Of a DNA stretch of 7,222 nt, positions 1 to 5,105 are shown in pieces. Origin of the DNA: Pseudomonadota bacterium (GTDB lineage Bacteria; Pseudomonadota; Alphaproteobacteria; Sphingomonadales; Sphingomonadaceae). Location: NCBI GenBank assembly GCA_023422695.1, contig JAFAGN010000043.1, forward strand, positions 1-7,222, read 5' to 3'. A model generated the notes under the pieces. That model saw only the letters and a program-made list of their open reading frames with translations. It did no database searches and had not been told where the DNA came from. Position numbers and translations under genes: made by a program. The stretch's first letter is position 1. Every line of letters begins with the position of its first letter.

Positions 1-50
1 CCCTTCGACAGGCTCAGGGCTACGGTGACTTGATTCAGCCTGAGCTGGAC
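1..50. repeat. Palindromic intergenic repeat, TTCGACAGGCTCAGG type, cut by window edge
   Basis: The window opens with CCCTTCGACAGGCTCAGGGC, a short element I recognise as a common intergenic repeat of sphingomonads and some other Proteobacteria. Bases 12-20 (GCTCAGGGC) can pair with 38-45 (GCCTGAGC) with one bulged G across a 17-base loop. It lies just downstream of the minus-strand gene ending at 56, so it could lie in that gene's 3' RNA. There is no T-run, so I do not call an intrinsic terminator. The left end is outside the window. Confidence 0.5.
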
Positions 51-109
51 AGACTCTAGCGAACAAGTTCGTAAGTCTCGCTGCACCCCCCTGAAGGGGA
101 GGGTTGGTT
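51..109. repeat. Palindromic repeat overlapping the 3' end of the HEAT-like gene
   Basis: Two inverted modules lie side by side. Bases 51-78 form an imperfect palindrome centred on CGAACAAGTTCG, flanked by AGACT and AGTCT. Bases 86-99 form a second hairpin, CCCC-TGAA-GGGG. This two-part layout resembles sphingomonad intergenic repeats. Read on the minus strand it encodes the last 17 residues and the TAG stop of the neighbouring protein, so it is partly coding. The inner boundary near 109 is judged from where the hairpin-rich sequence ends and is approximate. Confidence 0.55.
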
Positions 110-1081
110 GAGAATCGCCAGCGTCGCTTGGGCCGCGCCGCGGACTTCGGGGTGGGGGTCATGCGCGGCCATATGTTCGAGCCGCGCGCGGGCGGCGGCG
201 GGGGCCAGCGCGACCAGTTCGCGCATCGCGTGCCAGCGGGCGGCAAAATCCTCGCTCTGCGTCTCGGCGGCGAACAGCGGCGCGGCGTCGGGGCGCTGCA
301 TGTTGCGGAGCAGGGTCAGCGCCATGGCGCGAAAGCTGCTGTCGCGGCGCGAGGCGCTGACGTGGAGGAGGCGGCCGGTGGCAGGGTCGTAGCTGCGGAT
401 CGGGAGCGGCGATGGCGGCTGGACGGTGAGTTCGAGGAGCAGCACGTCGTGCGCACCGGAAACGAGGGTGAAGCTTTCGCGCGCGGTGTCGAGGTCGAGT
501 GTTTCGCCGGTCCTGAGCGGGCGCGGCGGATCGCTTTGGCAGGGGGCGGCAGCGCGGGCGGTGAAGATGCCGACCTCCTCAGCTGCGCTGACCGCAACGC
601 GGTGCCGGCACAGCTGCGCCCCGCCGCTGGCAAGGACATGGATCGCGGCGCGGCCGGGGACGAAGATGGCGCGCGCGTCGGGCGGTGCGGCGGCGGCGAA
701 GGGCCAGAGGCGGAGGGTCAGGCGGACGTCGCCGCGTTCAGCGAGCACGAGTCCGCCCGGTGCCGGGTCGCCGCCGCCGCCCTCCCCGCCGCCAAAGGCG
801 CGCAGCGGCGGGCGCGCGAAGGGGTCGACGCGGAGGAGCGCGAGGGCGCTGGCGATCCGTGCGGCGAGCCAGCGCCTGTCGGTGAGCCATGGGCGCAGCG
901 CCGCGATGGCATCGGCGGGGGCAGCGTCCGCCTGCGCATCGATCGCGGTGAGCAGCCCGTCAGGGGCGGTGTTGACGGCGTCCCATGCGGCGTCGAGGCT
1001 GGCCACCGCGGCACGGATCGCATCGCGGCGCGCGGCGTCGTAGCGCGGGAAATGATCGTGGCGGGGGGCGCTGGCGGGCAT
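56..1081 (-). CDS. HEAT-repeat-like protein of unknown function
   Basis: A 341-residue protein with no signal peptide or membrane segment, so probably cytoplasmic. Residues 1-90 are alanine-rich and look helical. Residues 95-110 are a Gly-rich linker. Residues 111-225 look beta-rich, with alternating hydrophobic strands ending near HDVLLLELTV. Residues 245-324 look helical, and the stretch AHDPHPEVRGAAQATLAIL (306-324) matches the second half of a HEAT repeat, a helical protein-interaction unit. I cannot assign a function. Residues 325-341 (NQPSPSGG...ELVR) are encoded by the repeat at 51-109 and are probably an acquired tail. The ATG at 1081 is the most upstream start, but no clear Shine-Dalgarno precedes it, so a slightly different start is possible. 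The small ORF at 1135-1281 lies 53 bp upstream on the same strand and may be co-transcribed. Existence of the gene is fairly sure; its role is unknown. Confidence 0.7.
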   Translation of the reverse strand: MPASAPRHDHFPRYDAARRDAIRAAVASLDAAWDAVNTAPDGLLTAIDAQADAAPADAIAALRPWLTDRRWLAARIASALALLRVDPFARPPLRAFGGGEGGGGDPAPGGLVLAERGDVRLTLRLWPFAAAAPPDARAIFVPGRAAIHVLASGGAQLCRHRVAVSAAEEVGIFTARAAAPCQSDPPRPLRTGETLDLDTARESFTLVSGAHDVLLLELTVQPPSPLPIRSYDPATGRLLHVSASRRDSSFRAMALTLLRNMQRPDAAPLFAAETQSEDFAARWHAMRELVALAPAAARARLEHMAAHDPHPEVRGAAQATLAILNQPSPSGGCSETYELVR

Positions 1082-1134
1082 CGCGGTGGGGCGGGAAAGC
1101 CGGGGCGCGGTGCCCCTCCCTTCCCGCCGCCCTG

Positions 1135-1281
1135 TCAGTCGTACACGATCAGCGCGATGGTGACCGCGATTTCGAACACCGACGGCCCCGACGATGCGCT
1201 GTCACCGACGAGCGAGCCGAACAGCCCGACCGCGGTGTCGAGCAACGGCAGCGCGTCGATATCGATGGCTGGCAGATCCAT
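1135..1281 (-). CDS. Small acidic hydrophobic protein, 48 residues, unknown function
   Basis: Reading the minus strand from the ATG at 1281 gives a 48-residue protein starting MDLPAIDIDALPLLDTAVGL and ending IALIVYD. Support for it being real: AGGGGA sits 7 bases upstream of the ATG, and 42 of 48 codons end in G or C, as expected for genes in this genome. It contains no Lys, Arg or His and has seven acidic residues, with hydrophobic stretches at about 10-26 and 35-47 separated by a Ser/Gly turn (DSASSGPS). The second stretch could be a short membrane-associated helix, but it is short for a full transmembrane span. It lies upstream of the HEAT-like gene on the same strand and divergent from the beta-propeller gene. 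I do not recognise a family. A chance ORF is the main alternative. Confidence 0.55.
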   Translation of the reverse strand: MDLPAIDIDALPLLDTAVGLFGSLVGDSASSGPSVFEIAVTIALIVYD

Positions 1282-1445
1282 ATGGCATTCCCCTGACAAA
1301 CGACGGCGCGACCTGCCGCCGGGGGGTGAGGCTAAGACGCCGCGCGGCGGGGGCCAGTTAACTTACCGTAATGTCGCTGGTCGAAGGCGGCTTGCCCGCG
1401 CGGCGGCGCGGCATAGGGTGGCGGAAACGAACCGGGAGATTTGCC
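1282..1445. promoter_or_regulatory. Divergent intergenic region with a central AT-rich motif
   Basis: This gap separates the minus-strand small ORF from the plus-strand beta-propeller gene, so it should hold both promoters. It is GC-rich except for GTTAACTTACCGTAA at 1357-1371. That motif joins the palindrome GTTAAC to the near-palindrome TTACCGTAA and sits at the midpoint, about 75 bp from each start codon. It could be an operator or promoter core. TTAA-N6-GTAA is one base off a CtrA-type TTAA-N6-TTAA spacing, but that is only a suggestion. I see no convincing -35/-10 pair. Confidence 0.35.
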
Positions 1446-2396
1446 ATGCGCCGCACCTTTGCCACCGCCCTTGCCGCCCTGCTGCTGTCGGCGCCCGCCG
1501 CCGCCGAAACATTGCTGATCGGGAACAAGGGCGAAGATACGCTGAGCTTGGTCGCGCTGGCGTCGGGCGCCGAGCTGGCGCGGCTGCCGACGGGCAAGAT
1601 GCCGCACGAGATTGCGGTGTCGCCCGACGGCAAGCAGGCGGCGGTGGTCGCCTATGGCGGGACGACGATCGACGTGTTCGATGTCGCGGCGCGGCGGAAG
1701 GTCAAGACAATCGACCTCAGCCCCAACCAGCGGCCGCACGGGCTGCTGTGGCTGGCCGACGGGCGGCTGGTCGCGACGGCGGAGGGTAGCGAGTCGGTCG
1801 CGGTGGTGGCGCCGGACGGCACCGTCACCTCGATTGCGACGGGGCAGAAGGGGACGCACATGGTCGTCGTCGCGCCCGACAACCGCACCGCCTACACCGC
1901 CAATATCGGGTCGGGGACGGTGAGCGTGCTGGATTTGCAGGCGGGGACGAAACTGCGCGACCTGACCATCGGCGGCAAGCCCGAGGGGCTGGCGCTGGCG
2001 AAGGGCGGGCGCGAGCTGTGGGTCGGCGATCTGGACGCGCCGCGGGTGACGGTGTGGGATGTGGCGACGGGCGCCAAGGTCGCCGAGCTGCCGGTCGATC
2101 CGGTGGCGATCCGCGTGCTGGCGAGCCCCGACGACAGACTGATCGCGACGAGCAATATCGGCAAGGGGACGATCAGCCTGTTCGATGCAGAGACACGCGC
2201 GCCGGTGAAGACGATCGCGGTGTCCGAGGGCGATGCGGCGCGGCAGGTGACCTTGCTGTTCAGCGCCGATTCGAAGCGGCTCTATGCCGCCGAGACGGGG
2301 GTCGACAAGGTCGCGGAGATCGACGTGGCGAGCGGCAAAGTGCTGCGCCGGATCGCGGCGGGGAAGCAAGGGGATGGGCTGGCGATTGCGCCTTAG
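1446..2396 (+). CDS. Exported YncE/YVTN-family beta-propeller protein
   Basis: A 316-residue protein with a signal peptide at residues 1-20 (MRRT, a hydrophobic core, then APAAA before Glu21), so it is predicted to be periplasmic. The rest consists of about seven repeats of roughly 42 residues, each with the pattern ...V.DLQAG..., a short strand, and ...P.G..LAVSPDGK.... This is the YVTN or lactonase-type seven-bladed beta-propeller fold. Clear blades include VSVLDLQAGTKLRDLTIGG and VTVWDVATGAKVAELPVD. Such proteins usually act as binding scaffolds, and no catalytic or metal site stands out, so I do not assign a reaction. The ATG at 1446 is chosen because GGGAG (1434-1438) lies 7 bases upstream and the signal peptide begins there. 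The frame is open back to an ATG at 1371, but those 25 residues lack signal-peptide character. The gene converges with the siroheme-protein gene across a palindromic repeat. Confidence 0.9.
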   Translation: MRRTFATALAALLLSAPAAAETLLIGNKGEDTLSLVALASGAELARLPTGKMPHEIAVSPDGKQAAVVAYGGTTIDVFDVAARRKVKTIDLSPNQRPHGLLWLADGRLVATAEGSESVAVVAPDGTVTSIATGQKGTHMVVVAPDNRTAYTANIGSGTVSVLDLQAGTKLRDLTIGGKPEGLALAKGGRELWVGDLDAPRVTVWDVATGAKVAELPVDPVAIRVLASPDDRLIATSNIGKGTISLFDAETRAPVKTIAVSEGDAARQVTLLFSADSKRLYAAETGVDKVAEIDVASGKVLRRIAAGKQGDGLAIAP

Positions 2397-2413
2397 TTTG
2401 CGTTTTGGGGTGG

Positions 2414-2538
2414 GGACCGGACGTTCTTATGGGCCGGCGCCCCCGCGAAGGCGGGGGCCGCTACAGGCCTTGTCCTTCGTTGCCGCGTAAACCGACAGCG
2501 ACCCCCGCCTTCGCGGGGGCGACGGCGACTATCGGTCC
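2414..2538. repeat. Inverted pair of CCCCCGC(GAAG)GCGGGGG palindromes between convergent genes
   Basis: Two identical 18-bp palindromes lie in opposite orientation: CCCCCGCGAAGGCGGGGG at 2440-2457 and its reverse complement at 2502-2519. Each can fold as a 7-8 bp GC stem with a four-base loop. GGACCG (2414-2419) and CGGTCC (2533-2538) may mark the outer ends, and the right one abuts the stop codon of the next gene. This is the layout of a REP-type bipartite element. Between convergent genes it could limit readthrough or protect 3' ends, but neither hairpin is followed by a T-run. Confidence 0.75.
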
Positions 2539-3318
2539 TCAGCCCTCACGCCCCATATCGAGCCATAGCGAGAGCCCCGCGGGCGGGTCGGCGGGCGGCG
2601 CATCCGCCACATGCCGCGCCGCATCGGCGCGGGCGCGGGTGAGGATGGCGGGGGGGACCGTCGCGGCGTGGAAGATATGGTCGGCTTCGCCCAGCAAGCG
2701 CGCGGCACGGAGGGTGAGGTCGTCGGGGTCGCGGCTGGTCAGGCGGATGGTTTCGAGGCGTGATGGCTGGGTCGCGGTGTCGCTGGTCAGCCAGCTTTCC
2801 ACCTTGTCCGCCGCGGCGGCGTCGAGCGGGTCGAGCGTGCCGCCCGGCGCCAGCGCGGCGTCGATGGCGCGGCGGCGGTCGGCAGGGATAGGCCAGCGCG
2901 CTTTCATCGCGCCGCGCGCAGCATGGAGTGCGGCGGCGAGCGCGCCGAGACGCGCGGGGAGCAAGGCTTCGATGCGTTGGCGGACGGCCTTCGCCAGTCC
3001 TGCGGAGGCGCCGCCGGTGCCGATGGCGATGGTGACGGGCGCGCGGTCGACGATCGCGGGGGTGGTGAAATCGCACAGATCAGGGCGGTCGACGACGTTG
3101 ACGAGCAGGCCGTGGGCGCGGAGTTCGTCGGCGGCGGTGCGGGCGGCGGTTTCGTCGTCGAGCGCGACAAAGGCGATGGCGGTGCCTTGTTCCCACGCGG
3201 GGACGATGCGGCCCCCGGCGCGATCGATCAGCCGCGCCTTCGCGGCGGCGGCCTCCCCCTCCCCGACCAGCACGACGGTGCGGCCGGTGAGATTCAGGAA
3301 GATCGGGAGTTGGTGCAT
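2539..3318 (-). CDS. cysG: Siroheme synthase N-domain protein (precorrin-2 dehydrogenase/ferrochelatase) with remnant SUMT domain
   Basis: A 259-residue protein that begins MHQLPIFLNLTGRTVVLVGE, matching the N-terminus of CysG/Met8. That domain oxidises precorrin-2 with NAD and inserts iron to make siroheme, the cofactor of sulfite and nitrite reductases. Visible features are the nucleotide-binding loop GEGEAAAAK (19-27), NVVDRPDLCDF (74-84), AIVDR with Asp91, and GTGGASAGLA (100-109), whose Ser105 corresponds to the conserved Ser of CysG. Compared with E. coli CysG, about 25-30 residues are missing after AGGRIV. From residue 187 on, LETIRLTSRDPDDLTLRAAR aligns with the start of the uroporphyrinogen-III methyltransferase (SUMT) domain, but the GAGPGD motif is lost and the domain stops after about 60-70 residues. 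Methylation must therefore come from a separate enzyme. The ATG at 3318 has AGGA 7 bases upstream. The gene follows lysA on the same strand, separated by a repeat. The symbol is by similarity to the N-domain only. Confidence 0.85.
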   Translation of the reverse strand: MHQLPIFLNLTGRTVVLVGEGEAAAAKARLIDRAGGRIVPAWEQGTAIAFVALDDETAARTAADELRAHGLLVNVVDRPDLCDFTTPAIVDRAPVTIAIGTGGASAGLAKAVRQRIEALLPARLGALAAALHAARGAMKARWPIPADRRRAIDAALAPGGTLDPLDAAAADKVESWLTSDTATQPSRLETIRLTSRDPDDLTLRAARLLGEADHIFHAATVPPAILTRARADAARHVADAPPADPPAGLSLWLDMGREG

Positions 3319-3333
3319 CGGGTCGTCCTAGCA

Positions 3334-3464
3334 GATCCTCCCCCACCGGGGGAGGGGGACCACCCGAAGGGTGGTGGAGGGGCACAGGAGGTCAAGCGCT
3401 GCGTTCGACTGCACGTACCCCTCCACCATCTTCGATGGTCCCCCTCCCCGTTCCGGGGAGGATC
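3334..3464. repeat. Nested inverted-repeat element with two hairpins per arm
   Basis: Two arms of about 50 bases, 3334-3385 and 3415-3464, are inverted copies separated by a 29-base spacer. Each arm holds two hairpins. In the left arm these are CTCCCCC-ACC-GGGGGAG (3338-3354) and ACCACCC-GAA-GGGTGGT (3359-3375). In the right arm the counterparts are at 3444-3460 and 3425-3439. The copies differ, but every stem stays paired. The element starts 15 bases upstream of the siroheme-protein ATG, so it covers most of its leader, and it ends 3 bases short of the lysA stop codon. It fills nearly the whole gap. No T-run follows it. Confidence 0.8.
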
Positions 3465-3467
3465 GGC

Positions 3468-4727
3468 TCAGTCGATCCAGTCCGGCACGCGCTCCGCCGC
3501 CATGATCGTCCCGGCGGCGATGCGGTCGGCGACGACGACGTAGCGGTCGCCGTCGACCAGCACTTCGGGGACGAGGCTGCGGCTGTTGTAGGTCGACGCC
3601 ATCGTCGCGCCATAGGCGCCCGCGGTGCGGAATACCGCGAGATCTCCGGGTTCCACCGCGTCGGCCACCCGGTCGCGCGCGAAGGTGTCGCCGGTTTCGC
3701 ACACCGGGCCGACGATCGACGCGGTCATCTTTTCGCCGTTCGGCTTGACCGCGACGAAGTCATGGTAAGCGTCGTAAAGCGCCGGACGCGCGAGGTCGTT
3801 CATCGCGGCGTCGACGATGACGAAGGGGTTGGTCGCGCCGGGCTTGACCCACAGAACCTCGGTCAGCAGCACCCCGGTGTTGCCCGCGATGACGCGGCCG
3901 GGTTCGAACATCAAAGTGACGTCCCAATCCTTCGTCACGCGCGCGACCATCGCGCCATAATCGGCCATGCTGGGCGGATTATCCTCCGGCTTGTACGACA
4001 CGCCGAGCCCGCCGCCGAGATCGACGTGGGTGATGCTATGGCCCGCGGCGCGCAGATCGGCGATCAGGCGGCCGACGCGTTCGAACGCGGCTTCGAGCGG
4101 GTCGAGGCTGGTCAGCTGGCTGCCGATATGCACCGCGATGCCGCGCATCTGGAGGCCCGGCAGCGCGGCGAGGCGGTCGAACATCGCGGGCGCGACGTCG
4201 ATGCCGACGCCGAACTTGTTGTCGGCCTTGCCGGTCGAAATCTTGGCGTGGGTGCCCGCATCGACGTCGGGATTGACACGCAGCACCGCACGCGCGGTCA
4301 TTTCCTTCTTGAGCGCGATTTCGGCGAGCGCGACGCCTTCGGGTTCATGTTCGATGTTGAACTGGCCGATGCCGCGGTCGAGCCCCTGCGCCAGTTCGGC
4401 GCGGGTCTTGCCCACGCCCGAAAAGACGATGTCGTCGGGCGCCATGCCCGCGGCGAGCGCGCGTTCGAGCTCGCCGCCCGACACGACGTCGGCGCCATAA
4501 CCCTGCCGCGCGAGGACGCGCAGCACGCCGAGGTTGGGGTTGCTCTTGATCGCAAAGGCGAGGTGCTTCTTTGGCACGTCCTTCAGCGCGGCGCGAAATT
4601 CCTGCGCATGGGCTTCGAGCATCGCGCGCGAATAGACGTAAACGGGGGTGCCGATTTCTTCGGCAAGGCGCGGCAGCGGGATATCTTCGGCGTGGAGGAC
4701 GCCGTCACGGAGGGCAAATTGATCCAT
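3468..4727 (-). CDS. lysA: Diaminopimelate decarboxylase
   Basis: A 419-residue, full-length, PLP-dependent fold-type III (alanine-racemase-like) decarboxylase. It removes CO2 from meso-2,6-diaminopimelate to give L-lysine, the last step of bacterial lysine synthesis, in the cytoplasm. The PLP lysine is Lys61 in AFAIKSNPNLGVLRVL, followed by GADVVSGGEL (78-87). His200 is in VHIGSQL, the phosphate-binding GGGLG is at 238-242, EPGR is at 275-278, and the active-site Cys343 is in GPVCETGD. Tyr373 lies in GAYGATMAS near the C-terminus. AGGA lies 8 bases upstream of the ATG at 4727. The gene is downstream of argH and the small lipoprotein on the same strand, an order also found in other Alphaproteobacteria. 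A palindromic repeat fills most of the 126-bp leader and may separate its expression from that of argH. No truncation or odd residue is seen. Confidence 0.97.
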   Translation of the reverse strand: MDQFALRDGVLHAEDIPLPRLAEEIGTPVYVYSRAMLEAHAQEFRAALKDVPKKHLAFAIKSNPNLGVLRVLARQGYGADVVSGGELERALAAGMAPDDIVFSGVGKTRAELAQGLDRGIGQFNIEHEPEGVALAEIALKKEMTARAVLRVNPDVDAGTHAKISTGKADNKFGVGIDVAPAMFDRLAALPGLQMRGIAVHIGSQLTSLDPLEAAFERVGRLIADLRAAGHSITHVDLGGGLGVSYKPEDNPPSMADYGAMVARVTKDWDVTLMFEPGRVIAGNTGVLLTEVLWVKPGATNPFVIVDAAMNDLARPALYDAYHDFVAVKPNGEKMTASIVGPVCETGDTFARDRVADAVEPGDLAVFRTAGAYGATMASTYNSRSLVPEVLVDGDRYVVVADRIAAGTIMAAERVPDWID

Positions 4728-4752
4728 TGGATTAATTCCTAGTCATATTTTC

Positions 4753-4834
4753 CCGTTCGCATCGAGCGAAGTCGAGATGCCCCTAAGGACGGAGCGACAC
4801 CGATGGGTGTCTCGACTTCGCTCGACACGAACGG
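4753..4834. repeat. Inverted pair of TCGAGCGAAGTCGAGA-type palindromes upstream of lysA
   Basis: Bases 4753-4782 and 4805-4834 are inverted copies of a 30-bp unit, identical except at four positions. The shared core is GAGCGAAGTCGA, with outer flanks CCGTTCG. Each copy forms its own hairpin: GCATC/GATGC in the left one (4759-4763 with 4776-4780) and GTGTC/GACAC in the right one (4807-4811 with 4824-4828). All four differences fall in two base pairs and are compensatory. The spacer is 22 bases. I recognise this as a widespread sphingomonad intergenic repeat. It lies between the lipoprotein stop and the lysA start. Confidence 0.85.
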
Positions 4835-4853
4835 ATCAGATAATTTGGTTAGC

Positions 4854-5105
4854 TCAGCCCGGAGGCGGCAAGTCGAAATCGTCGGGTTCGCGGCGTTCGG
4901 ATCGTTTGAGAAGTTCGTCGCTGCGCGCGGGGCGGGCCTGCGCGTCAGGCGTCGTGAGCTCCTCCGTGGTCGGGGCGCGCGTGGCGCCGACGGGGACGAC
5001 CGGCGCGGGCTGGCCCGCCACCGGCTTCAGATCTTCCTTGCTGCCGCAGGCGCCGAGCAGCGCCGATGCAGCCAATGTCGTCAGGATGAGGCGCTTGGTC
5101 GCCAT
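4854..5105 (-). CDS. Small LptM-like outer-membrane lipoprotein
   Basis: An 83-residue protein beginning MATKRLILTTLAASALLGAC. The lipobox LGAC gives lipidated Cys20, and the next residue is Gly rather than Asp, so outer-membrane sorting is expected. The first mature residues, CGSKEDLKP, resemble the CGQKGPLYLP start of LptM (YifL), a short lipoprotein that helps the LptD–LptE LPS translocon mature. The rest is Pro-, Thr- and charge-rich with no predicted fold and ends FDLPPPG. Its position between argH and lysA also recurs in other Alphaproteobacteria. It is longer than E. coli LptM, so LptM function is an inference. The ATG at 5105 overlaps the argH stop by one base (TGATG), which suggests translational coupling; AAGGA lies 8 bases upstream, inside the end of argH. 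A TTG at 5108 is possible but leaves only 5 bases to the AAGGA. Confidence 0.85.
   Translation of the reverse strand: MATKRLILTTLAASALLGACGSKEDLKPVAGQPAPVVPVGATRAPTTEELTTPDAQARPARSDELLKRSERREPDDFDLPPPG

Noticed and set aside
1102..1116. Small hairpin GGGGC-GCGGT-GCCCC between the two left minus-strand genes
   Set aside because: Only 5 bp with no T-run; expected by chance at this GC content.
1371..1445. Earlier ATG for the propeller protein
   Set aside because: It would bury the signal peptide behind 25 Arg/Gly-rich residues; a good Shine-Dalgarno precedes the ATG at 1446.
104..1789. Long plus-strand open frame (561 codons) across the HEAT-like gene and into the propeller gene
   Set aside because: It runs antisense to a better gene, is very rich in Arg, Gly and Ala, and shows no domain. 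High GC makes stop codons rare, so such frames are expected.
2018..3331. Plus-strand open frame of 437 codons over the end of the propeller gene and opposite the siroheme gene
   Set aside because: Low-complexity Ser/Ala/Arg translation crossing a repeat; both underlying genes are recognisable in other frames.
3435..4742. Plus-strand open frame of 435 codons antisense to lysA
   Set aside because: Shadow of lysA, which has full family motifs on the other strand.
2414..4834. CRISPR array or intrinsic terminators from the repeated palindromes
   Set aside because: The units belong to different families, occur as inverted pairs rather than direct arrays with spacers, and lack following T-runs.
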